From contig NZ_JAASRN010000003.1 of assembly GCF_011761635.1 (NCBI RefSeq), forward strand, positions 1 through 64,000: a DNA stretch of 64,000 bases. Direction: 5' to 3'. The translations under genes were made by a program, and so were the position numbers. Shown piece after piece: positions 1 through 8,107 of this stretch (within the stretch, counting starts at the first letter, position 1; every line of letters starts with the position of its first letter). The DNA is from Thermonema lapsum (GTDB lineage Bacteria > Bacteroidota > Bacteroidia > Cytophagales > Thermonemataceae). Under the pieces are notes generated by a model. It worked only from the letters and a program-made list of their open reading frames with translations, did no database searches and was not told where the DNA came from.

Positions 1-69
1 TGTTATTCAAAAAGTGAAGAGATGTTGAGAATAACCATTGCCTTATTTATCGCAAAAAGGAATGGAAAT

Positions 70-369
70 TTATCTATATTTGGTTACTAATTCCATGAAA
101 ATAAGTGCAGATATGTATTTGTATTGTTCAAGTGAATAAAATTCTAATACCATCCATATTGCATTTGCCACTATCCAGAACAATGTGGCAAGGTAAACAT
201 AAAACTCGCTTATTGAAAAGGTTTTAATGCAAAACCATATGGCAAATCCAACGGTGGGGATAATCATTAATAATCCAAGTGGCTTCCAAAGTGTTATCCA
301 GCTTAAATCTTTTAATAACCAAAACAGAATGTGTATATTTTCGTACACCCTGATTTTATGCATTTTCAA
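70..369 (-). CDS. small conserved inner-membrane protein, function unknown
   Basis: A 99-residue protein with two strongly hydrophobic segments, about residues 32-50 and 56-76, so probably an inner-membrane protein. The N-terminal part (KIRVYENIHILFWLLKDLSW) looks like a small family of unknown function that I associate with Bacteroidota. No enzymatic motif is visible. The last dozen residues are not obviously a continuation of the pattern, so the 3' end may be shortened. It stands alone in an AT-rich stretch with no partner on the same strand. The family resemblance is from memory; the function is unknown. Confidence 0.6.
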   Translation of the reverse strand: MKMHKIRVYENIHILFWLLKDLSWITLWKPLGLLMIIPTVGFAIWFCIKTFSISEFYVYLATLFWIVANAIWMVLEFYSLEQYKYISALIFMELVTKYR

Positions 370-825
370 AGAATTTTAGGTGTTGATAAATTCAATAAAC
401 AGGAAGCCCCATTACTTAAAATAACTACCTTCAATCTCTGAAATGCTAATAGCATCCATTCGAGTAAATTCTCAATTTTAGTTTAGATGCTAAAGAAAAT
501 GCTTTGCTAATGTATAGAGTTGTTGCGAAACCAACAAATTGAAGTTAGTAAAAATTTCAAAGGCTTCAAATTAGAAAAATATGTTAAGAGCTGTAGTGGG
601 AGGTTCTCAAATTTGAACCACTCTAACTCATAAGCCAAGAACAAAAGAAGAGAGAGCATACCATAAAAATAGAGGATGTAGAGTAAAAGTAGAAGACGCC
701 ATAGCCGAATAATAAGAAGACCAAAGGGATTTTTTGTCAAACCAAAAACTGTTTCGTAGCAAATCTACTGGCTTGAATTTTTTTAAACAAAGTTATGTTC
801 ATATGAAAAAAGAACCTAAACTAAT
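370..825. other. AT-rich intergenic stretch, no convincing gene
   Basis: There is no supported gene between the small membrane protein and trxA. A 77-codon minus-strand frame at 507-740 is mostly Leu/Phe/Tyr from AT-rich DNA and has no recognisable features. The stretch around 610-650 contains TTCTCAAATTTGAA followed by TAAGCCAAGAACAA. A related pair of words occurs at 17107-17160 (see findings). Confidence 0.5.
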
Positions 826-1134
826 ATGAAAGGAAAATTTGAGCAATTAATCAACCAAGACGTACCTGTACTCATCGACTTCTCGGCAGAGTGGTGTGGT
901 CCTTGTCAAGCAATGAAGCCCGTACTCAAAGAAGTAGCGGGGCAAATAGGCAATCAAGCCAAGATTATCAAAATAGATGTGGATAAAAACCCTCATCTGG
1001 CAGCGAAGTATCAGGTACGCGGCGTACCTACTTTTATGCTCTTCAAGAATGGTCAATTGTTGTGGCGTCATTCGGGCATGCTTTCGGCGGGGCAGCTCCT
1101 GCAAGTGTTGAAGCAGCATGCACCAGTTTCATAA
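826..1134 (+). CDS. trxA: thioredoxin
   Basis: Thioredoxin of 102 residues, the usual single-domain length, acting as a cytoplasmic dithiol reductant for reductases and disulfide exchange. The WCGPC active site is at about residues 23-27, preceded by the buried Asp of the VLIDF strand. The cis-Pro loop GVPT is at about 66-69, followed by the FKNG turn and a C-terminal helix. There is no signal peptide, so it is cytoplasmic. It is a single gene with no operon partner. Codon use and length are normal, and the identification is secure at family level. Confidence 0.95.
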   Translation: MKGKFEQLINQDVPVLIDFSAEWCGPCQAMKPVLKEVAGQIGNQAKIIKIDVDKNPHLAAKYQVRGVPTFMLFKNGQLLWRHSGMLSAGQLLQVLKQHAPVS

Positions 1135-1899
1135 ACTTGTGGTGTTTTTTTCCTTCCTTTTAAAAAAATGCCAAATCGCGGGGACACGTGTTTAGCTATC
1201 ACTGAGACCTTTGTGTTTACCGTTCGTGTGGCTTGTGCAGGAGGTCTGCCAGCTCAATATAAGAGGCTTATACTCAGTATTGCCCGAATTCAAACCCCTT
1301 GCACGAAATATTATATTGAGTGAGCAGGGGGGGTAGGGAGCTTTTACAGTTTTTCTACCGGTGAAGCCTTGCCTGCCGTGAAAATCGCCACTTGCCCCCC
1401 ATCGAAAAAAACGGGTGTACCTCCTCCTCGCCAGCATCTATACCAGCCGGAAGCCTGTTTTTTTCTCACCGGATGCCTGCCAGCAAACAACGGGCGATGA
1501 TGGCAAATCTGTGAGCAATCCTATGGGAGCGTATGCCGCCCGTACGGTTTTCGAAGAGTAGCCCGCCGGTCGTGTTGCCTTAGAAAAGCTTTCAGCTGCG
1601 GCGGTGGCTGCTATCAATGGCAATGATGCCATAAGAATAGTAGTGCTGCTCGTCAACACTGCATCATAGCTTTGTAAATGCCCAATAGAAAAAGGCTTTA
1701 TTAGGGTGCAACCAATCGGGGGCTTGAACGGACAACGGGTAATACTGGCAGGTAGATGATTTTTGACCTGCTGATGCAAGAATAGGCAGCAAAGCGCCAA
1801 GAAAAAATCTTATATTGCTCTGCCAAAATATATGCCCCTTCCGGGGCGTTTTATTTGCACAATTTATCAATGTAGTTTTTTTAAAAAAAAAACAGCAGT
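1135..1899. other. gene-poor gap with a possible decayed reading frame
   Basis: No intact gene is visible in these 765 bases. On the plus strand from about 1405 to 1560 one frame reads as plausible protein (including NPMGAYAARTVFEE), stops at a TAG, then continues in the same frame as Ala-rich coding-like sequence to about 1668. That could be a remnant of a degraded gene, but I cannot name a family. Minus-strand frames here have low-quality composition. No hairpin terminator or clear promoter was found. Confidence 0.3.
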
Positions 1900-3438
1900 A
1901 TGAAAAGCACAAACATCCTTTTAACTGTTTGCTTGACTCTGAGCCTGAGTGTAGCGGCATGGGCACAACAATTGCATTATGTGGTGAACTTGAATGACCG
2001 TTCTGGCGATTCCTTTAAGGTAACCATCCAAATACAAGGCAAGTTGGGCAAACAACCCATTATCTACCAGTTTGCTTCTACAGCGCCGGGCACCTACCAA
2101 GTCATGGACATGGGGCGTTTTGTGCGTAAGTTTGAGGTTCTCGATAACAAAGGTCGTCCGGTAGAAGTAGAGCAGGTTTCGGTGAACCAATGGGAAATTA
2201 AAAAACCGGAGAAGGTACGCACCATCCGTTATGAAATAGCCGAAACATGGGATACCCCTGTGCAGGAAAACCCCATTTATTTGATGTGCGGTTCTTCCAT
2301 AGAAGATGACCATGTGCTCATCAACGGGCAAACGGTATTCGGTTACTTCCACGGCAAGCAGCAGGCTCCTTTTACTATTGAGCTGTTATATCCCGAAGGC
2401 TGGAAGGTAGGTACTGCCTTGAACCGCAATGAGCAAGGCTATTGGCTTGCCAACAACTATGACCATGCAGTAGATTCGCCTATTTTATTGGGCAACCTCA
2501 CCTACGCCAAAGATGAAGTAGGCGGGGCACAAATTGACGTATATACCTATTCGGCTACTGGGAAAATAAATTCCACTACCTTGCTTTCTGCCATGAAAGA
2601 TATGTTGAATGCAGCCAGCGACTTTCTCAATGGCTTGCCTGTAGAGCGTTATACTTTCCTCTTTCACTTCTCCGACAAGAGCGCCGGTGCGTGGGAACAC
2701 TCCTACAGCTCGGAGTACATATTGAAAGAGGGCGAGTGGAACGAGCAAATGAAAAACTCTGTACTAAGCATTGCGGCTCATGAGTTCTTTCATATAGTAA
2801 CCCCGCTGAATATCCATAGCGAAATTATAGAACATTTCAACTTTGTGAAGCCCACGCCTTCGCAGCACTTGTGGTTGTATGAAGGCACTACCGAATGGGC
2901 TGCCCATATGATGCAGCTACGGGGCGGGCTCATCTCCCTCGATGAATTCCTGCAGCGCTGGGGAAGAAAAGCATATGTGGATAGCCGTTATTTCGACTCT
3001 AACTATAGCCTGGTGGCGCTGAGTCTGAACTCTTACACTGCGGAAGGACAAAAACAATATAGCAACATCTATTATCGCGGAGCATTGGTAGCTTCTTTGC
3101 TCGACATCCGCTTGCTGGAGCTGTCGAACGGCAAACGGGGGCTCAGAGAAGTAATCCTTGAATTGATTAACAAATACGGAGCATCGAAGCCTTTCCCCGA
3201 GGACAAGTTTTTCGATATCTTTGTAGAGATGACCTATCCAGAAATAGGCGATTTCTTTGACCGCTATGTGAAAAATGCCGAGCCTTTGCCTTTAAAAGAG
3301 TATTTTAACAAAATAGGCATAGACTTCAAAGCGGGAGATAGCGCCTCCCCGGCACCCGCATTTGTGCCGATGGAGCATCCTACCGAAGCACAACTACGTT
3401 TGCGTGAGGCTTGGTTGAAGAACCTTCCGCTGCGTTAA
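1900..3438 (+). CDS. secreted M61-family metallopeptidase
   Basis: A zinc peptidase of family M61 (glycyl-aminopeptidase type), exported by an N-terminal signal peptide (about residues 1-22, cleavage after AWA). An N-terminal beta-sandwich region (about 25-230) precedes the catalytic domain, with HEFFH at 294-298 and the third zinc ligand probably Glu 328 in LYEGTTEW. Classical M61 enzymes carry a PDZ domain after the catalytic part. Here the protein stops soon after the YFNKIGI segment with a short Pro-rich tail, so the PDZ appears to be absent. The ATG at 1900 gives a good signal peptide. It is a single gene ending at a strong hairpin. Confidence 0.85.
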   Translation: MKSTNILLTVCLTLSLSVAAWAQQLHYVVNLNDRSGDSFKVTIQIQGKLGKQPIIYQFASTAPGTYQVMDMGRFVRKFEVLDNKGRPVEVEQVSVNQWEIKKPEKVRTIRYEIAETWDTPVQENPIYLMCGSSIEDDHVLINGQTVFGYFHGKQQAPFTIELLYPEGWKVGTALNRNEQGYWLANNYDHAVDSPILLGNLTYAKDEVGGAQIDVYTYSATGKINSTTLLSAMKDMLNAASDFLNGLPVERYTFLFHFSDKSAGAWEHSYSSEYILKEGEWNEQMKNSVLSIAAHEFFHIVTPLNIHSEIIEHFNFVKPTPSQHLWLYEGTTEWAAHMMQLRGGLISLDEFLQRWGRKAYVDSRYFDSNYSLVALSLNSYTAEGQKQYSNIYYRGALVASLLDIRLLELSNGKRGLREVILELINKYGASKPFPEDKFFDIFVEMTYPEIGDFFDRYVKNAEPLPLKEYFNKIGIDFKAGDSASPAPAFVPMEHPTEAQLRLREAWLKNLPLR

Positions 3439-3456
3439 ACGGAAGAAAAAATAAAA

Positions 3457-3492
3457 ATATAGGGGGCATCCAAGATAAGATGTCCTCTATAT
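3457..3492. terminator. hairpin between convergent genes
   Basis: A 14-base stem with two G-U pairs (3457-3470 with 3479-3492) and an 8-base loop, followed by TCTTTTAT. It lies just after the M61 peptidase stop and before the convergent GIDE-protein stop, so it can serve as a terminator for either strand. Confidence 0.65.
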
Positions 3493-3535
3493 TCTTTTAT
3501 AGATAGTTGAGCGTTTGATAAGCAGAGTTAAAATT

Positions 3536-4321
3536 TTAAGCAGTGATGCCATAGACAATAAGCACCACGCCAATGATGCCTAAAATGAATGCTCCTACAA
3601 GAGATATTTTGGCGTTCTTTTCTGATTCCTTTAGCAATTGTTCTTCCGTTTTGGTAGAGATAATAAAGCTTTCTTTATCGTCTTTGGGTTTGCCCACTCG
3701 CAGATGACCGTCGCGGTCATGGGCTTCTCCAAGAACATAAAGCTGAGCCCCCACGTGTATAATCGACTCCTGATAACGGAACCCCAAGGTTTTATTGTCC
3801 TGATTGTAAGCTGTTTTTTGGGCTATATAACTGAACAACTGTCCTTCTCCTTCTCGCTCGAAGCGGTCAAAGCTTTTTATAGGATGAATTTCAGCTCCTT
3901 CCGGATTTACTTCTATTTCGCCGGTGTGGTCTTCGATTAGAAAGGGGATTTTATGCTCTTGGTGGCTTATTACTTCGGTGCGTCGCTCAGTAGTCCAGTA
4001 GATGTTTCCTTCTTGGTCTTGCTGCCTTACTTTGGTTTCGTATTCTCGGGTGACGGTGGCAGTATAATATACTACTGATTTCTTGCTAAACTCGCTTTGC
4101 AAAGGCGATAACGCCTTGGCTTTGCCTTTTAACTCTACTATTTGGGAATAATTGCCTACACCCAGTTGCCTGCTTATGTCTTTGTAGGCATCTATAACCT
4201 CACCGATAGCGGTTGTTTGGTGGTATTTGATGTTTAGCACGCGGCGCAATTGCTGCCGACGATTGTACTCCAAAAAACCGCCGGCAGCAAGCAATATCAC
4301 CCCAATCAGGACGTATATCAT
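3536..4321 (-). CDS. GIDE-domain membrane protein
   Basis: A 261-residue protein with a hydrophobic segment at each end (about residues 1-15 and 241-259). The middle resembles the GIDE region of MUL1-type proteins: EVIDAYKDISRQLGVGNYSQ, then a strand-rich part with VVYYTATVTREYE, then IPFLIEDHTGEIEVNPEGAE. MUL1 is a eukaryotic membrane E3 ligase, but no RING finger is present here, so ubiquitin ligation is not implied. It is the last gene of the pspA operon, and its start overlaps the preceding stop by four bases. Context suggests a role in envelope stress or membrane maintenance; the exact function is unknown. Confidence 0.75.
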   Translation of the reverse strand: MIYVLIGVILLAAGGFLEYNRRQQLRRVLNIKYHQTTAIGEVIDAYKDISRQLGVGNYSQIVELKGKAKALSPLQSEFSKKSVVYYTATVTREYETKVRQQDQEGNIYWTTERRTEVISHQEHKIPFLIEDHTGEIEVNPEGAEIHPIKSFDRFEREGEGQLFSYIAQKTAYNQDNKTLGFRYQESIIHVGAQLYVLGEAHDRDGHLRVGKPKDDKESFIISTKTEEQLLKESEKNAKISLVGAFILGIIGVVLIVYGITA

Positions 4322-4755
4322 ACATTAAACTCTTTGAGCAGTTCGTCGTAGCTATCGGCTACGGTAGCTACGGTTTGTACTGCCGCAGCAAACTCGTTGA
4401 AATCCAGATTGGCACCCGCTATTGAATAACTAAACACCACCGAGTTGTCGAAGGTAATGCCGAAGGCACCAAAATGTGTGGTGGCATTGAGGCGCAGCAG
4501 CTCTTCCATCACAGAGGGTGATAATTCTATTTCTTCTGCCACATAAGAAAATACTTCTACCAATACATCTTCGCTGTGCCAAGGAAGCACACGCACGTTT
4601 ACACTGACAGTGCCAAAGGTGAAAGAGTAGGTGCCATCCACTTCAATGACTTCATTCTCGTGAAACAGCTCTTGTATGAATGATTTTATCTTTTGATGGG
4701 TCTGCTTGATAAGCTCTTGGTTGACACCTTCTTTTAAAACTTTGAATTTAGGCAT
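4318..4755 (-). CDS. YbjN / CesT-like chaperone-fold protein
   Basis: I place the start at 4755 (MPKFKVLKEGVN), giving about 145 residues. An upstream in-frame ATG at 4824 would overlap the pspA stop and adds an unconserved-looking extension. The protein has an alternating helix-strand pattern typical of the YbjN/type III secretion chaperone (CesT/Tir) fold: YSFTFGTVSVNVRVLPW, then VLVEVFSYVAEEIEL, then a helix and the FGITFDNSVVFSYSIAG strand. It sits between pspA and the GIDE gene, 49 bases after pspA and overlapping the next start by four bases. It is probably a cytoplasmic partner or chaperone in the same process. Confidence 0.7.
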   Translation of the reverse strand: MPKFKVLKEGVNQELIKQTHQKIKSFIQELFHENEVIEVDGTYSFTFGTVSVNVRVLPWHSEDVLVEVFSYVAEEIELSPSVMEELLRLNATTHFGAFGITFDNSVVFSYSIAGANLDFNEFAAAVQTVATVADSYDELLKEFNV

Positions 4756-4804
4756 GGCTTTGTGTTGGTTAATTGTTTGGAGTAGAAAAAGATGATGGAT
4801 AATC

Positions 4805-5497
4805 TTATGAGTTGCTGTTGGCATCGTTACCGGAATTCAACTCTGCTTTGAGCTTAGCCAGTTCGTCATCTACTTGTGAGCTGGCATTCAGCTTTTTGAA
4901 CTCATCTTCAAGGTTGTTCATATTGTCACTGGCAAGCTCGGCGTAGGCTTGTGCTTCGGCTTCTTGTTCGAGTATCTTCTCTTCGAACTTATCGAACTTG
5001 GCAAAGATGCTGGAAGTGTCTAAACCACCAATTTGTTTGACAATTTCTTTTTGTGCTTTGGCAGTTTCGCTGCGTGCAAGAAGCATAGATTCTTTGGCAC
5101 GTGCTTCGTCCAGCTTGATTTTCAGCTTGTCTACAGTTTCTTTGAGTTGTGCGGTTTGTTGTACAGCTGCTTCGTACATTTGTTTGTACTGTCCTACATT
5201 TTGGTCGCAGAGTGCCTTTTTTTGCAAGGCTTGGCGTGCCAGGTCTTCGCGTCCTTGCTGCAAGGCGGCAGCTGCTTTCTGCTTCCACTGTTCCGAGAGG
5301 CTCAGATACTTCTCATATTCGTTTTTTAGCTTGCGCTCTTGCGCCATGGCTTTTGCTAAGCTGGCAGTAGCTTTGGTTAGCGACTCCTGCATTTCGATGA
5401 CCATCAGCTTAATCATTTTTGCTGGGTCCTCGGCCTTATCCAAGGCATCATTTACATTGGCTTTGAAGATGTCAGCGATACGTTTGAAAATACCCAT
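4805..5497 (-). CDS. pspA: PspA/IM30 family envelope-stress protein
   Basis: A 230-residue protein that starts MGIFKRIADIFKANVNDALD, the amphipathic N-terminal helix of PspA/IM30/Vipp1. It continues as a long Ala/Lys/Glu-rich coiled coil (about residues 25-215). Proteins of this family are related to ESCRT-III; they bind stressed membranes and assemble into large oligomers. It is the first gene of a three-gene operon with a YbjN/CesT-like protein and a GIDE-domain membrane protein. There is no pspB/C or pspF nearby, so regulation must differ from the enterobacterial system. Confidence 0.9.
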   Translation of the reverse strand: MGIFKRIADIFKANVNDALDKAEDPAKMIKLMVIEMQESLTKATASLAKAMAQERKLKNEYEKYLSLSEQWKQKAAAALQQGREDLARQALQKKALCDQNVGQYKQMYEAAVQQTAQLKETVDKLKIKLDEARAKESMLLARSETAKAQKEIVKQIGGLDTSSIFAKFDKFEEKILEQEAEAQAYAELASDNMNNLEDEFKKLNASSQVDDELAKLKAELNSGNDANSNS

Positions 5498-5688
5498 AGT
5501 TGTACGTTTTGTTTTCCTCTAACTTAAAAAGTAGTTCTTTCTTTTCAAAAGAAATGAAATTAAAAAGCGTTTTTTTTTCGTATTAGTATAGGAGTGGGTA
5601 ATATGGTTAGCAATTTTGGATAAAGCACAGGCAGCATAACATAAGGTATGATATTCGGAAAAGCTTTTTGAAAATCAATGTGCTGGAG

Positions 5689-5720
5689 TTTGTAGGAATA
5701 AATAAATGTTTTTAAATTTG
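5689..5720 (+). promoter_or_regulatory. Bacteroidota-type promoter of rpmE
   Basis: TTTG at 5689-5692, a 20-base spacer, then TAAATTTG at 5713-5720. This matches the Bacteroidota consensus (-33 TTTG, -7 TAnnTTTG) exactly. Transcription would begin about 40 bases before the rpmE ATG. Confidence 0.75.
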
Positions 5721-5764
5721 CAGTCCTTTGATTTGGATAGCAGGGAACTTAAATATTTAAACTC

Positions 5765-6031
5765 ATGAAAAAAGATATTCATCCGAACTATCAACTGGTT
5801 GTATTTTGGGACATTACTAGCGACTATAAGTTTCTGAGCAAGTCCACTATGACTTCGAACGAAACTATAGAATGGGAAGACGGCAACACCTATCCTGTAA
5901 TCAAGGTTGACGTAAGTGCCAAGTCGCATCCTTTCTTTACCGGTAAGAAATTGGTATTGGATACTACAGGTCGTGTGGAGAAATTCAATCGTCGTGTAGC
6001 CAAAAGCAAAGAAATGCGCAATCAGAACTAA
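5765..6031 (+). CDS. rpmE2: 50S ribosomal protein L31 type B
   Basis: Ribosomal protein L31 of 88 residues. The length, the start [14 protein letters not shown] and the absence of the CxxC zinc ligands mark the type B (zinc-independent) form. The S-HPFFTGK motif (about residues 57-64) and the basic C-terminal part are typical. It is a single-gene transcription unit with an exact promoter match upstream and a strong hairpin with a T-run downstream. Confidence 0.95.
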   Translation: MKKDIHPNYQLVVFWDITSDYKFLSKSTMTSNETIEWEDGNTYPVIKVDVSAKSHPFFTGKKLVLDTTGRVEKFNRRVAKSKEMRNQN

Positions 6032-6057
6032 AGCTTTTACAGGTAAAGATACACCGG

Positions 6058-6097
6058 CGGTGTGCATACCCGAGGGCATGCGCACCGTTTTTTTTTT
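6058..6097 (+). terminator. rho-independent terminator of rpmE
   Basis: Stem 6058-6071 pairs with 6074-6087 (two G-U pairs; the innermost pairs probably open into a small loop), followed by a run of ten T (6088-6097). It lies 27 bases after the rpmE stop. Confidence 0.9.
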
Positions 6098-6133
6098 ATT
6101 AGATTTGTGCAAACGCTTTAAACCGCTTGAATC

Positions 6134-7342
6134 GTGCACATTGTATTGTTTGACACACCGGAGGCGCATCGTGCGCTTTTACCCTTAACTTTTACCCGGG
6201 CGGCTGCTCTGTTGAGAGTGGGCGCCTTGACTGTGGCAGAGAAGTGGCGCCGCTTGTTGGCAGCGGAAAAGCTCTACATACAAACGCTGCCTTACTTGCA
6301 GTCTCTTTATGAAGTGCCAAGCCAACTGGAAGAGACGCTATATATTGCCGGTAATTTGCTACCCAATGCCGATTTGCTGCAAGCCATCAATACACTGGCA
6401 CCCGGTGAAGGCTTGATGCTGGACAACAAACTGTTAGCGATGCGGGCAAGCAAGCCTTTGCCTGCTCAACCTCTTGAGCCAAGTAAAAGCATAGAGTGGA
6501 AAGGCGATTGTAAGCTGTTGCAAATGCCTTCCGACATTTTCCGCTTTAATGGAGAACAGATACGCTTCGATTTTGATTTGTTGGTGCACACAGCTCAACC
6601 TGCCAAGATATTGGATTCCCACACAGTCATTTACGGCAAAGACAATGTACTTGTAGAAGAAGGGGCGCAGTTGCGGGCTTGTGTTATCAATGCTGAAAAT
6701 GGTCCGGTTTATATTGGCAAAGGTGCTCAAGTGCAAGAGATGAGCGTAATTCATGGTGCTTTTGCCCTTTGTGAAGGGGCAGTGGTGAACATAGGGGGCA
6801 AAATGCGAGCCGATACCACCATCGGACCTTATTGCAAGGTAGGGGGAGAAATAAGCAACAGTGTTTTTTGGGGCTACAGCAATAAAGCGCACGATGGTTT
6901 TGTGGGCAACAGTGTGATAGGGGCTTGGTGCAATTTGGGTGCAGACACCAACACCTCTAATTTGAAAAATAATTACAGCACTGTGCGGGTATGGAGTTAT
7001 CTGCACAACGACTACGTGGACACTGGCTTGCAGTTTTGTGGCTTAACCATGGGCGACCATTCCAAAGCGGGCATCAACACCATGTTTAATACAGGCACGG
7101 TAGTAGGAGTGGCTGCCAACATCTTTGGCGGTGATTTCCCGCCCAAGCATATTCCTTCATTCAGTTGGGGAGGTGTGCATTACGGTTGGCAACGTTATCA
7201 CCTTGAAGAACTTTTTAAAACAGCCAGTCGTATGATGCAAAGGCGGGGCAAGCAGCTTAGCCGGGAAGAAATGCAGGTGCTGACTTATCTGTACAATCAA
7301 AACGAAGAGGAAAAACAAAACGGGTATAGCGTGGTTGTTTAG
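6134..7342 (+). CDS. alternate GlmU-type sugar nucleotidyltransferase/acetyltransferase
   Basis: A 402-residue protein with a GTG start. The N-terminus (MHIVLFDTPEAHRALLPLTF, then EKW) corresponds to the alternate bacterial GlmU family: a degenerate pyrophosphorylase-like domain (about 1-155) followed by left-handed beta-helix hexapeptide repeats (about 165-345; IGKGAQV, IGPYCKVGG, VIGAWCNLGADTNTSN). The usual nucleotidyltransferase signature (L-x2-G-x-GTR) is not present. The likely role is formation of UDP-N-acetylglucosamine or a related activated sugar for the envelope. It is first in a run with menG and porT. Confidence 0.75.
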   Translation: MHIVLFDTPEAHRALLPLTFTRAAALLRVGALTVAEKWRRLLAAEKLYIQTLPYLQSLYEVPSQLEETLYIAGNLLPNADLLQAINTLAPGEGLMLDNKLLAMRASKPLPAQPLEPSKSIEWKGDCKLLQMPSDIFRFNGEQIRFDFDLLVHTAQPAKILDSHTVIYGKDNVLVEEGAQLRACVINAENGPVYIGKGAQVQEMSVIHGAFALCEGAVVNIGGKMRADTTIGPYCKVGGEISNSVFWGYSNKAHDGFVGNSVIGAWCNLGADTNTSNLKNNYSTVRVWSYLHNDYVDTGLQFCGLTMGDHSKAGINTMFNTGTVVGVAANIFGGDFPPKHIPSFSWGGVHYGWQRYHLEELFKTASRMMQRRGKQLSREEMQVLTYLYNQNEEEKQNGYSVVV

Positions 7343-7375
7343 ATATATGTAATCACACTTTTTGAAAGAAAATCT

Positions 7376-8107
7376 ATGACAGTATTGCCTTACAAAGAAG
7401 AGCCAGCAGACAAAAAAGCGCAGGTGGCGCGCATGTTCAACAACATAGCTACCACCTACGACCTCTTGAATCATGTTTTGAGCTTAGGGATTGATGTGAC
7501 ATGGCGCAAGAAAGCGACCAAAATGCTGGCACGATGGCAGCCCAAGCATCTGCTGGATGTGGCTACCGGCACCGCCGACTTTGCCATTGAACTGAGCAAA
7601 ATACCTTCTGTAGAGCAAGTAGTAGGGGTCGATATTTCCGAAAAAATGCTGGAACACGGAAGAGAAAAGGTACGTCAAAAAAAACTGAGCGAAAAGATTT
7701 TGCTCGAATATGGCGATTCGGAAAACCTTCAATACGAAAACAATACCTTTGATGCGGTAACTGTAGCTTTTGGGGTGCGTAATTTTGCAAATTTGGAGAA
7801 GGGGCTTCAGGAAATCTTTCGTGTGTTGAAACCGGGGGGCGTGTTGCTGGTGCTTGAGTTTTCCAAACCCAAGCGTTTCCCCATCAAGCAGTTGTATCGT
7901 TTTTATTTTACACGTTGGGTTCCTTTCATTGGAAAGCTTATTTCTAAAGACCGCGCAGCTTATGCCTATTTACCTGAATCGGTAGATGCTTTCCCCGATG
8001 GTATGCAATTTGTGGACATATTGAAGCAAACTGGATTTAAAGAAACAAAATGGTATCCTTTAACTTTCGGAATCAGCTCTATTTATTTGGGTGTCAAGCC
8101 CTCTTGA
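7376..8107 (+). CDS. menG: demethylmenaquinone methyltransferase (UbiE/MenG)
   Basis: An S-adenosylmethionine-dependent C-methyltransferase of 243 residues that methylates demethylmenaquinone in the last step of menaquinone synthesis. Family signatures are YDLLNHVLSLGIDVTWRKK (about 23-41), the SAM-binding LLDVATGTADFAI (about 59-71), and FGVRNFANLEKGL plus EIFRVLKPGG (about 130-158). Bacteroidota use menaquinone, so menG is preferred over ubiE. It lies 33 bases after the GlmU-like gene, and its 3' end overlaps porT, suggesting translational coupling. Confidence 0.93.
   Translation: MTVLPYKEEPADKKAQVARMFNNIATTYDLLNHVLSLGIDVTWRKKATKMLARWQPKHLLDVATGTADFAIELSKIPSVEQVVGVDISEKMLEHGREKVRQKKLSEKILLEYGDSENLQYENNTFDAVTVAFGVRNFANLEKGLQEIFRVLKPGGVLLVLEFSKPKRFPIKQLYRFYFTRWVPFIGKLISKDRAAYAYLPESVDAFPDGMQFVDILKQTGFKETKWYPLTFGISSIYLGVKPS

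Noticed and set aside
507-740. 77-codon minus-strand frame rich in Leu, Phe and Tyr
   Set aside because: Composition reflects AT-rich DNA; no start context, family pattern or neighbours.
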